DNA from: Lindgomyces ingoldianus
Lineage: Eukaryota > Ascomycota > Dothideomycetes > Pleosporales > Lindgomycetaceae
Assembly (NCBI RefSeq): GCF_010093535.1
Contig: NW_022985193.1
Location: 729,464 to 764,141 of the forward strand
DNA length: 34,678 nucleotides
Direction of reading: 5' to 3'
Shown here: piece after piece, positions 18,127-28,740 of the stretch
Numbering within the stretch: position 1 is the stretch's first letter
Layout: the number at the start of each line of letters is the position of its first letter
Program-made: the position numbers and the translations under genes
The notes under the pieces: model-generated
What the model saw: only the letters and a program-made list of their open reading frames with translations
What the model was told of the DNA's origin: nothing
Databases searched by the model: none

Positions 18127-18204
18127 TGTTGCGTTTTGCTAAAAGGTTAACCTCCTAGCAAGCACAGCAGAAGGATATATATAGACAGATAGCTGTACGC
18201 GACA
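18127..18204 (+). repeat. T 3' LTR (78 bp)
   Basis: Direct repeat of 12357-12434 and followed by the target duplication GCTTA at 18205-18209. Confidence 0.88.
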
Positions 18205-20010
18205 GCTTATTAAATAAGACCTATGTTATTTACTTAAACAACATTCTTATTTACTTTAAAAATAAAAAAGACTATAAGTAATATGTTTTTAAAGTTTTTA
18301 ATTAACTAGTAAAATAAAAACTATACTATAAAGCATTTAAATGTTTTTTAAGATAAAAGCTGTTAAATTTCTAGGCTTTATAGGTACACTAGAAGGTGTA
18401 GTAATAGACTTATTACGCGTTTAACTAATTAAGGAATAGCCTAAGCTAAAAAGCTTTAAGAACATCTAAGTATTTTTAAACTTTATAAACTTTTATTAAA
18501 AATTTATTTATAATTACTTAATAATTATACACTTACTAGTAGACTATATAATAGCTGCTTAAGCTCTAAGTCTACCTTATAAAGGCTCTAACTTAAAAAA
18601 GAAGAAGAAGAAGGTAAAGTAAAATTATAAAAGTTTTATAAAGTAGTACTAAGAATACTTCTAGCCTAAAAAAACCTATAACACTTTTCTAACTTTTTAG
18701 TTAAAATTTATAGATGCTTTCGCTGTTTAGCACTTTAATTTATTAAAGTTAGTAATAATTATTATAAACACTTTTAAGTTTATAATAGTAGTAATACTCT
18801 TTTAGCCTTAGTTTTTTAAGCTAGTAGTAAATTACTACTAAAAGCTTGTAGCCTTTCAAAGCTGTAAGTTTAGCAGCTTATAACTCTATTAGCATATGTA
18901 TAATAAAAAGTTATATGTAATTATAAAAAGCTTTAAATATTAAAAGCACTACTTAAAGTATACTTTAAGTGTAATTTAAGTACTTTTTAATTACAATAAT
19001 TTATGCTATTTTATAATAATAAAAAAGCTTTCTTTTAAGTAAGCACGCTAAGTAAAAGAGCTAGCGCAGTTTAATTTTAAAATTAAATATAAGCTAGGTT
19101 TAAAAAACCTAGCTAATAGACTATCTAAGAGACTTAATTATGTAAAAGAAGTTTTATTAAAAGAAGTAAAATTACTATAAAACATAATACTTCTAACTTT
19201 ATAGTAAAAGCTTTAGGTGTAGATAATTTAAATATCTATAGCTTATTACACTAGTTAAGTAGTGTGTAGTATAACTCTACCTAACAGCAACCTAGTAGAG
19301 TGCTGTACTATACCTAGGGAATGCCTAAATCTACCTAACATAATGTTAATTATTAGAGGTGCACTTTTATTAACCTAATCTATTATTTCTACAGCCTATA
19401 GCAGTTATAGGGCAGTTTATCTTAAAGTGCTGCAGATCCTTTATAGAGAACTTATAATGTAATAATAGACCTAAGATGTTATAAAAAAGTTCTTTTATTA
19501 CCTTTCTATCTATAAGATGTTATTGCTAAACTATTTTACTATTATAGCTATATAAGATAAAAACGCTTATGCTTTAAAAGTCTTAAAACATCTTTTTAAG
19601 TATATTAAGTAGGTGTAGGAAAATAATGTAGCCTATTAGTTAAATGCACTTTTAATAGAAAAAAAAGTAGGTAAAGTAAAAAAAAGCACTTTATTTTAGA
19701 AGTATAACTCTATAAGTGTTCTATGTAGAAATAGAAGAGTGTAGATTCTAAATAATAAAGCCTTATATTAAAATATTTTAACAAAGAACTATAATAACGC
19801 TATAAAAAGGCATTATAGTGTTAAAAAGACTATAGAGTTTCTTAAAAAGAAATACTACTAGCTGTACTTTTACTATAATATTTATAAGTATGTTGTAAGG
19901 TGCGCACTATGCTAGCTAAATAAGATTTAGCAGTATAAGCCTTAAAAGTTACTAGAACCTTTACCTCTACTTACTTTTTTATAAAGGCACTACTTACTAG
20001 ACTTTATTAC
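18205..20010 (+). pseudogene. C part 3: RT end, RNase H, integrase zinc finger
   Basis: Starts with YVIYLNNILIYF (family YLDDILIYS; both catalytic Asp now Asn, 18231-18242), then FLGFI and the RT thumb. An RNase H region with FIDAFAV (about 18707-18730) and a block QFNFKIKY / ANRLSKR at about 19066-19125 follow. Then comes the integrase N-terminal zinc-binding region ending near CALCQLNK (about 19903-19930), and last LLDFIT, the first catalytic Asp of the integrase, at 19995-20010. D is inserted at that point; joining 20010 to 27650 restores DFITNL in frame. Heavily mutated: TGG, TGA and CCA are virtually absent. Confidence 0.85.
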
Positions 20011-20628
20011 TGTTACGGCCAACAGTCAGACCGTAATGACCCAACTAGCTGTCCCACACAGCCCGAACGATGTCGGATGGAAGGCGCTTAGCCCCACGCT
20101 AAGCGAATCACGTGACAGGACGGATAAGGAATGGCTTCGGCTTTTAGACAAAAGCCTCGCGGAATGCACCGTCCAATAGGGACCTAAGCATTGCAGGCAA
20201 TGCAGGCGCTGCAGGCAGTCGCAGGCAACGCATGCAACACCTGCAACGCATGCAAACGCATGTAAACCCTATGTATATAGTCCTAATTACAACTATAGTT
20301 AAGAGGTTATAATTACTATTAAGTCTATTTCTATACCCTCTATTCTATAGACTAAGAAGCTGTGACACTTCTACAAAGTCTACTGCTGCCTTGTATATCT
20401 TGCACTATATATACCTCCACTCTTATCCTCACGGATCAGGTTTACTAGCTCCCTATACAGCCGCTAGGTTAAACTACAAGCCTGCCTACCCTTTATTTTG
20501 CATTACCCTGTACTCTGCTTGACAGACTGTACACTTAATCTAGCTAAGTTCTACCCCTTCTGTTAACATACTATTATAGGCTAACATACTCCTGAAAATA
20601 CTATTTTGCTAGAGTAAGGATTGTAACA
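20011..20628 (+). repeat. Gypsy D 5' LTR (618 bp)
   Basis: The first 260 bp or so are pristine (GGCCAACAGTCAGACCG). From about 20280 the sequence is increasingly converted. A Pst I-like CTGCAG / GCATGC-rich stretch with GCAGGCAATGCAGGCGCTGC repeats lies at 20190-20270, and CTATATATACC at about 20404 is a possible TATA box. Confidence 0.95.
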
Positions 20629-20651
20629 GTAATTACTACTACCTGTAAAGT

Positions 20652-22400
20652 ATGGCTACTACCACTTTAGACATCAGCATGACAGGTGCTTTAGCTGCTG
20701 GCACTAGTTAGACCCCTACAGCAACTAAAGAAGCACAGAATTAACAAATACTTTACCTCTAGAATAAGCTTAAACAGCTTAAACAACACTTCTAGCTTTA
20801 AGTACAGCAAGGACTTTTAAATGTTTACTAGGTCTAAGACTTCTAGCTAGAAGTAGCAAAACTTTAAAACATTATTTAAGAAAAAACTAGCATTAAATTT
20901 AAAAAGACCTTATGTTTAGCCCCTCTTAAGGCATTTAACAGCTCTGCTAAAGACTTAAAACCCTTCTTTACTAAGTGCCACCTTTACATGCAATACAATA
21001 AAGGCGCTTTTAGAACAAATAAAGAAATAATCTTATAAATAAGCCTGCACTTAGAAGGATTGCCTGCTATTTAGTTTTAACCTTACGCTAACAACTAGAT
21101 AAACTACAAGGCAAGTAGTAAGCCCTTATTAGCAAAGACATAAAAGATCTTTAACAGCATTAATTTTTTTAAAGCAGCCCTAACTGTAATCTATAGGCTA
21201 GTTAATAAAGAAAAATAAGCAGTTAACAGAATAGACGCCCTCTAACAGGGCAACAGCTCTGTCTAACAATATGCAGCCCGCTTCAGGGAACTGCTAGCCA
21301 TCTGCGGATGGACAGACAAGAAGGCTATAGGATAAATGTTTTATAAAGGGCTCTTAGACATTATTAAGGACAAATTTACTTATAATAAGAAGCCTAAAAG
21401 CTTTAAAGATTATGTTAAAAAAGCGCTTACCTATAATAAAAGACATGCTAAACGCTGTAGTAAAAAAGAAAAGAGCTAGACAACTGTAAAACCTAACTAG
21501 TTTTAAAAGAAGAAGAAAGTTCTATAAATTAACACTAAACTAATAGACCTTAGTTACACTAAACACATGTGTAGCTTCTCTAAAAAAAGAAAGAACTATA
21601 CCTCTAAAGATATAAGGCCACCTCTAAACAAGGAATAGAAGAAATAGCTTAAAAAGAAGGCATGCCTTAACTGCAGAAAAGTAGGTTACTTCTATTAGAA
21701 ATGCCTAGACTTTAAACAACTAGAGAATAAAGATAGCAGATTAACTATAAAAGCAATGCATATAGAATAAGGCCTAACAGGACAAGAGATCCTAGACTAG
21801 CTAGATAAACGCCTCTACTAGTAATGTAAAAACAATTACAAATCTAAAGAGTGCCTAATAGAATACTAGGAAGTTAAGGTAAAAGACACTAACAAAGTCT
21901 TTAGGGCACTAGAACAAGCTGCTACCTATAAAGGATAGTAAGGCTATACCTAAGCTAAGACATATACCGCGAACGTTAAAGAAGGGAAGGAAAAGTTTCC
22001 CTTAGAATAACTAATAACAGGAATCTCTGCTTAAGAGCTAAGATACTAATTTATCTATAAAGACTACTAGAAATGCAGCAACACACACTGTTAAAAGGAA
22101 TGTAAAAAATTAATATACAAAGTACACATTAATAATAATGCTAAAACTTACAGCATACTAAAAAAAATTACTAAAACACATTTTGCAGTTATAAATACAA
22201 ACAAATAATAGAAAATGTTTTAGAAAATTCTTAATAAAGAAGAAGGCCCTAACTAGCAATGCACGCTACTAATAACACTAGATCTATGCTAAGAACAGAA
22301 CAACACACCTCCTCTAGCACTAGCTATTACCCGCAAGAATCTTAAAATATAGTAAGACAAAAGGTACTACATTTCTTATAGCAGCAAGCAACATAACAAG
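20652..22400 (+). pseudogene. Gypsy D gag
   Basis: The ATG at 20652, 24 bp after the LTR, opens MATTTLDISMTGALAAGTS, then a TAG at a presumed Gln. The frame continues with stops almost only at Gln/Trp positions. A capsid-like part reads FFTKCHLYMQYNKGAF (about 20965-21010), a second block QYAARFRELLAICGW at about 21270-21312, and a zinc knuckle at 21663-21704: C-x2-C-x4-Y-x4-C, with the His replaced by Tyr. Gag would form the particle and bind RNA. The region after about 21780, toward the protease, continues in frame but has no motif I know. Mutation type is CAG/CAA to TAG/TAA, chiefly where the C follows a pyrimidine. Confidence 0.8.
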
Positions 22401-25400
22401 TCTTAATGTACTTACTAAAGCCACCTGTTGCAAATTATTAGAACTAAGGAATATCCTAGGTAGACACAAGTCTAACTAATACTAGTACAAAACAACTTTA
22501 AGAAATGCCCCTACACCTAGTACCTATGCAGCAATAAGTACTGCTTTAAGCACTAGCTAACCAAACATAGGGCTAGCTAGTGGCCACACAGGACACAGGA
22601 AAGTTCACCCGAGAACAACACACTAGCTGGCATAGCATCCACCTGCAAAATGCTACACTGTCTTTACTGCAAAAACAGTATAAATTATAAGCAAAAACTA
22701 TAGACAGAATGCAATAATAAAACAGCATGCATGTTCCACTACTTTTAATAGAAAGCACACTAACAGGATAATTAAATGCTATATCACTATAAGATAGAAG
22801 ACAACTAGCACACTATATTAAAATGCATAATACTAGGACACTAGGAATACAAGGTACAATTAGACCAGATCACAGAATATAAAAATGCAGCTAAAGCTGT
22901 TAATAAAGATAACAGAATAAACTATAAAGAAACACCCTACAAACTCTGCGTCCTTATTACAGTTAGATAAGGACTAGGACAAAGCCTAACAACTAAAATT
23001 ACTCTCTAAAGACTAGGCTAGAAATAGGAAGAACTTGCCTTAATTAACAGCAGATGCATGTTTACAGTAATTAATTTAAGGTAGGTTAACTAAAATAACA
23101 TACCCTTCTAAAGAAAAAAAAACTCCTTTAGAGTATCCTTAGCTAACACCTTATTAATAGAGTATAGAGTAAAATAAATCTAACTTAAAACAGAGAAACT
23201 TATTACTAAAGCTAAAAGAATTAAAGATTAAATATCTTTTAACATATTACTACTAAAAAGTAAATACTAAGTAATCCTAGGCTATAACTAGCTTTATAGA
23301 CATAACCTAGTAATTAACTAGTAAACCCTGTCGCTAGTTCCCTAAGGCAACAAACAAGCAGTACAAGCAGTATCCTAAGAAAACTCAGACAAAACCTAAC
23401 TAAAAAGATTCCCCTGTTAAGAACTAAAAGCGCAGGCTGTCTACCTAATAAAGAAAGAACTAGAAGAAATCTCTTTTAAAGAATTTAAAAAAGAACAAGA
23501 CCTTAACTAAGTTAGAATTTACTAAATAGCCTAAGAAGCAAGCAGACTGCTAGAAGAATATTAAGACTATAAAGATATGTTTAAAACCCTAGAAGATCTA
23601 GGAGAACTGCTACCACACTAACCCTAGGACCACGCAATTAATCTTAAACTAAACCTATAACTAAAAACTTACAAATTATAACCCCTAACAAAAGCTTAGA
23701 AGGACGCCTTGTAAGAATATGTGGACTAAATGCTAGCTTAAGGACACATTAGAGAAAGCAACAGTCTAATAGCGTTAGCAGTAGTCTTTGCAAAAAAGAA
23801 GAACAGTAAGGTAAGAGTATGTTAAGACTACTAAACTCTAAATAATAACACTATAAGAAACTAGTATCTTTTACTAATTATCTAAAATATTATAAATTAA
23901 CTTAAAGAAACTAAGCATTTTACTAAGTTTAATGTCTAAGATAGATTTAACAAAATAAGAATTAAGAAAGGACATAAATAAATAACAGCCTTTTAAACCC
24001 TAGGAGGACTATATAAACTTCTTGTTATGCTATTTAGACTAACTAACGCCCTAGCAACCTTCTAACAGGTTATTAACACTGCACTTAACCCCTATCTAAA
24101 TATATTTGTACTTGTATACTTAGACAATGTTCTAATATATACTAAGGAAGATAGACTAGACTACATATCTAAAGTAAAACTAGTACTTAACTAACTCTAA
24201 TAATATAGGCTCTACCTGCAACTAGAAAAATGCAAGTTTAATGTATAAAAAACAGAATATTTAGGATTTATTATTAATAAAGAAGAAATAAAAATAGACC
24301 TTACTAAAGTAAGTAAGGTACTTAACTAGCTAACACTAATAATAGTAACAGAAATTAAAGGATTTCTAGGCCTTACTAGCTACATACAAAGAATAATTAA
24401 AGACTACTCTAGAATAGCGCTCCCCCTTACAGACGCCACCTTAAAAGAAAGGGCAACAGGAAAATTCTAATAGACAGCAGAAATAAAAAAAGCCTTTTAG
24501 AAACTAAAATAAATAGTAACAAGCTACTCTATCTTTAGAATGTATAACCCTTTATTAGAAATAAAAGTGCACATAAACACCTTTCTAAGAGCAGAGGGAG
24601 CAGCACTCTTCTAAAAACAAAAAAACAGCTAATAGCATCTAGTAGCCTACTACTTAGCAAAATTTGCACTATTAGAGCAAAAATATACTATCCCTAACAA
24701 AGAACTAAAAGCTATAGTTAATGCATGCAGAAATTAAGAAGTTAAGCTCTAAGGCCTTAGTTGTTAATTTACAATCCTTACTAACTATGTAAACCTTGTT
24801 ACTTTTCTTACTACTAAGAAACTATTACTAATGCATGTATAATAGGCTATAGAACTTGCTTAATTTAATTTTGTTATTAAACATATAGCAGAAAGCAGCA
24901 ATTAGTAGGCTAATGCCTTAAGCAGGCGCGCAGACTATTTTAAGACTAATAAAGAAAATTCTAAAGAATTTGCAATCTTTAAGAAAACTCTAAAAGGACT
25001 AGTCTATAAAGGACCTAACTAGAAGGAACTACTATGTTCCCTTATAATAGTTAAATAAGGATAGAAGAACTTAATAAGAGAATATTACAAAGCCCCTATG
25101 TTTAAATACCTAGGAATTAGGTTGCTACAAAAGAAAATTAAAACTGCTATACCCTAAAAGGTACCCTAACTAAAACACCTGTGTACTAAAGTTTTATAAG
25201 AATGTAATACCTGCAATAAAAACAACTTATAAAGGCATAAACCTTATAGATTAATTTAGCTAATCACAGCACCTAGCTAACTATAGACAATAATAACTAT
25301 AGACTTTATAACTAGGCTACCACCCTCACACAAACCTGGCACTAAGAGACTCTGCGATATAATTACACAAGTTATAGACAAAACTACTAAGTTTATTTAT

Positions 25401-26310
25401 TTATAGCTATTAGAAAAAACTATTATAGCTAAAGAATTTATATTTAAGCTAGAAAAGAATGTCTTTATAACTTATAGCTGCTCTAAGATTATTATCTCTA
25501 ATTATAACAAATTATTTACTAGCAAATTCTAGACAGCCTTAATTAAACACCTTAGAATTAACTATAGACTATCTACTGCTTATTATCTATAAACAGACAG
25601 ACAAATAGAAAGAGTAAACACAAAAGTTAAAAAATTCCTATAAAAATATGTCTTATATAAACAGACAGATTAGGCAAAATAGCTGCTAATAGCATAGTTT
25701 GTTATTAACACCTTAGAATTAGCTACTACTAAGGAAACCCTATATAAAGCTAATTTTAGTTACCCCCTATAATATAAGCTCTACAGCTTACAACTAACTA
25801 ATCCCCTAAAAGCTATAGATTGCACAACTAAACTTCTAGAACTACATTAAAAACTTACTACAGAAGCCTAATTAGCCTAGAAAGTTATAAAGAAAGCAGT
25901 AAATAAAAAAAAAGAACCTGCGCTAAAAATACACTTAAATAACTACATATATTTAGACACAAAGGACCTTAAGACACTAAGACCCTTAAGGAAATTAGCA
26001 GAAAAACACATAGAACTATACTAGGTTATATAAACACGCCCTAGCATCTGTAAGCTTAAGCTACTAAAAGAAATGCAAATACACCTTTAGTTTTACATTT
26101 TTAAACTTAAACTTACTCCTAAAACTATTCTACTTACAACTACTAGATAGAAGAAAGAAGAAAAAGAATATAAAGTAGAAAGAATTTTTAACTATAAAGG
26201 AAATAAATACCTAGTAAAATAAAAAAGATAGCTTACTAGTAAAAATACATAGAAACCTTTTAAAAGCCTATTAAATGCTTCTTAGGCCCTTTATAAATAC
26301 CTAGAGTCCC
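22400..26310 (+). pseudogene. Gypsy D pol: protease, RT, RNase H, integrase, chromodomain
   Basis: Domains in order. Aspartic protease with ALINSRCMF (about 23037-23063; catalytic Asp now Asn, Gly now Arg). RT with VCQDYxTLNNNTI-type block near 23818, LTNALATF and YLDN (24117-24128). RNase H with VHINTFLRAEGAALF (about 24569-24613; first Asp now Asn) and PNKELKAIVNA. Integrase with CNTC (about 25207-25218), TIDFITRLPPS (about 25297-25330), a degraded second-Asp block, and the STAYYL..TDRQIERVN block at 25571-25618, in which the catalytic Glu is kept. Chromodomain YKVERIFNYKGNKYLVK at about 26168-26218. A frame slip seems to occur near 23990-24010. One polyprotein in life, now dead by stops and by four active-site substitutions. 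The 61-codon minus-strand frame at 22573-22758 is a chance shadow. Confidence 0.9.
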
Positions 26311-26339
26311 TTCTAAGCAAAACTATCCTAGAGAAAGCT

Positions 26340-26818
26340 TCTTAGACTAAAAGGCACTATTATTAATTAAAACTGTAGCAGCATTAGCTAGCTGCAATGT
26401 AGGAGGTCTGCAACCCTTTAACATAGGCTGCAGAGAAGGAAGACCTGCTGCTTCTGCCTTAAGCGCTTTAAGCTTATCTAGAGATAAGAGGTCTTCTTCT
26501 AGATATCTTGCCTTTTAATTTACTAGAACTTTTAACTACTTTTAAACTTAATCCTACTAAGCTATAAAGAACTAAAGACGCCTTAAAGACTTAGCCTACT
26601 TTTACATTTTTTTTTCTTTTTCTTTTATCTTCTTTTTTTTTAGCTACCTTTAATTTCTTAAGCAGTTTTTTCTTCTTACACTTTAGGTAATCCTAAGCTG
26701 TGTTAGAAATAAAAGCATTGTAATAACTACTCTTTCTTACGCACTTTACGCACTTGTCTAATAACAAGGACATTACATAGGAAGAACTATAAGACTAATA
26801 AGGACTACAGGGACGCAT
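26340..26818 (-). pseudogene. Antisense ORF of gypsy D, Cys-motif plus coiled-coil protein
   Basis: From ATG at 26818 (minus) the frame begins MRPCSPY, then after a degraded stretch LLLDKCVKCVRKSSYYNAF and ISNTA, then a very Lys-rich segment (about 26690-26590, poly-T on the plus strand) and, after a frame slip, YLEEDLLSLDKLKALKAEA (about 26510-26455), LPSLQPMLKG. The first and last blocks match the antisense ORF of A although the elements differ in LTR. Cys spacing C-x2-C is shared; the third Cys of A (SKC) is Tyr here. Function unknown: a zinc-binding, coiled-coil accessory protein is the best guess. It converges on pol and ends before the chromodomain. Confidence 0.6.
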
Positions 26819-27010
26819 CTTTGTACAATAATAAGGATTAAGATAAGTAACAGTACAAAGGCAATAGGCAACAGCAGAAGTGCAAGGAACCTAGCAAGGC
26901 ATAGTTAAGGAAAATAGATGTTAGAACAGCCTTTAAAAAAGGGAACGCACTAGCTAAAAAGAAAATCTAACACTTGCAACAAAAATAACATAATAGCAAA
27001 GACGCTAACT

Positions 27011-27026
27011 AAAAGGGAAGCCTGCG
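27011..27026 (+). other. Polypurine tract of gypsy D
   Basis: AAAAGGGAAGCCTGCG directly precedes the 3' LTR; the purine run is 27011-27020. The trailing GCG matches the GCG that ends the same site in A. Confidence 0.65.
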
Positions 27027-27644
27027 TGTTACAGCTAATAGTTAGACTGTAATAACCTAACTAGCTGTCCCACACAGCCTAAATAATGTTAGATAGAAGG
27101 CGCTTAGCCCTACACTAAGTAAATTACATAATAGGACAGATAAGGAATAGCTTTAGCTTTTAGACAAAAGCCTTGCAGAATGCACTATCTAATAGGGACC
27201 TAAGCATTGCAGGCAATGCAGGCGCTGCAGGCAGTTGTAGGCAACGCATGCAACATCTGCAACGCATGTAAACGCATGTAAACCCTATGTATATAGTCCT
27301 AATTATAACTATAGTTAAGAGGTTATAATTACTATTAAGTCTATTCCTATACCTCCTATTCTATAGACTAAGAAGCTGTAACACTTCTATAAAGTCCACT
27401 GCTGCTTTGTATATCTTGCACTATATATACCTCTACTTCTATCCTCACAGATTAGGTTTACTAGCTCCCTATACAGCCGCTAGGTTAAACTACAAGCCTG
27501 CCTACCCTTCATCTTGCATTACCCTGTACTCTGCTTGACGGACTGTACACCCGATCCAGCTAAGTTCTACCCCTTCCGTTAACATACCATCATAGGCCGA
27601 CGTACTCCCGAAAATACCATTTCGCCGGAGTAAGGATTGTAACA
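27027..27644 (+). repeat. Gypsy D 3' LTR (618 bp)
   Basis: Mutated at the start (GCTAATAGTTAGACTGTAAT) and intact at the end (CGGACTGTACACCCGATCC, TTCGCCGGAGTAAGG), mirror image of the 5' LTR. Confidence 0.95.
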
Positions 27645-28740
27645 ATTACTAACTTGCTAAAATTAAGAAAACTTTATAAGTAGTACTTATAACTTAATTT
27701 TAGTACTTATTAACTGCTTTTTAAAGTATGTCTAGTACTTTTCTATTGCTAAGACTATTATAGCAAGAGAACTAGCTACTCTTCTAAAGAAGTAATTCTT
27801 TATAAAGATAGAACTACTAGATACTTTTATTTTTAACTATAGTTTAATCTTTACTAGTTAGTTTTAGTTAGACATTTACTTCTACTTAAAAATTAACTAC
27901 TAGCTTAGTATAGCTGTTTATTTTTAGACTAATAAGTAAGCTAAGTGTTAAAATGAAAAATTAAAGTTATTTTTATAGTTATACTTAAACTACTAGTAGG
28001 ATAATTAGTGTAAGCTGCTACTATACACAGAGTATGCTTATAACTCTAAGAAACACTTCTTCTATAGTAAATGCTTAATAGGCGTAGCGTATAGAGTTAC
28101 TCTAAAGAGCTTTAATAGGGTTAAGGATAATTATTAGCTTAGGCGCTTACTCTAGGAATAAAACAAGTCTAGAAAGACACTAGCCTTATAGAACTAAGTA
28201 GTTGCTTATCTTTTAAAATAGAATAAGTAATAGAAAACTGCGCACTTATGCTTTAAGTATACGCAGCAGCACTAGGTTAAATAGTATAACACTAAGCATT
28301 TTAAAAAGCACTTTAGTATAAGAGATTAAGTTATCTTAAGGTTAAAGCACATTAAAATATAGCATCTATTAAAAAAGCTTAGTGCAACATACCTAAAACC
28401 CTTTAAAGTACTTAAGAAAATTAAAAAGCTAGTATACTAGCTAAACTTACTATAATTAATGTAAAGAATTTATTCTGTCTTCTATGTTTTACTACTAGAG
28501 TAATAGAATAAACCTCTTTAAAAAAAAAAGCTCTTCTAGCCTAAGCCTGTACACGTTCTAGAGACAGATAGTAGAGACTGCTATAAAGTTAAAGAAATTC
28601 TTAAACATAAAGATCTAAAAGTAAGATAATAGTTTCTTATAAAGTAGCTTAAGTAGCTTTTTAAAGACTTTACTTAAAAACTTAAAAAACACTTTAATTG
28701 TTAAATAGGCCCTTTTAGCTAGCTGCTTATAGTATAAGCA
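27645..28740 (+). pseudogene. C part 4: integrase core and chromodomain
   Basis: Resumes after DFIT with NLLKLRKLY. The integrase core shows SSF / LSIAVYFQTN (family LSTAYHPQTD) at about 27910-27940, and a long well-preserved block with YAYNSKKHFF and VAYRVT-type residues (about 28030-28110). A chromodomain at about 28590-28700 reads EILKHKDLKV, FLIKWLK and, degraded, the TWEPEENL block, placing C among the chromoviruses. Chromodomains of this family bind methylated histone tails and steer integration into heterochromatin. Stops replace Gln/Trp as elsewhere. The pol frame ends near 28730. Confidence 0.85.

Larger units (their letters stand above)
12357..18204. mobile_element. T: TRIM-like LTR element, 78-bp LTRs, TSD GCTTA, split by B
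   Basis: Two 78-bp direct repeats, TGTTGCGTTTTGCT... to ...GTACGCGACA, at 12357-12434 and 18127-18204, with the 5-bp duplication GCTTA at 12352-12356 and 18205-18209. Removing B (12469-17902 plus one GAGGT) leaves about 409 bp: two LTRs and about 253 bp of interior. That is the size and plan of a terminal-repeat retrotransposon in miniature. Each LTR has a TATATATAG box. It inserted in C's RT gene between LEGL and LNKT. No obvious polypurine tract or primer-binding site is visible. Confidence 0.85.
20011..27644 (+). mobile_element. Gypsy D: full-length Ty3/gypsy chromovirus, TSD ATTAC
   Basis: LTRs of 618 bp (20011-20628, 27027-27644) begin TGTTACRGCYAAYAG and end GGATTGTAACA; ATTAC is duplicated at 20006-20010 and 27645-27649. 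At 7634 bp it is full-size. It is the least mutated autonomous-type element in the window: long stretches of protein can be read with only TAG/TAA at Gln and Trp sites. Same domain order as A including the antisense ORF, but with different LTRs, so it is a sister family. It sits in the integrase gene of C. Confidence 0.95.

Noticed and set aside
22573..22758. 61-codon minus-strand open frame
   Set aside because: Antisense to the gag-pol region of D, no match in A, no motif.
20652..26310. TAG as a reassigned Gln codon, since D reads as a long protein with TAG at Gln positions
   Set aside because: TAG and TAA also stand at Trp positions and active-site Asp codons have become Asn, which needs G-to-A changes. 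CAG still occurs as Gln in the same gene. RIP-type mutation explains all of this.
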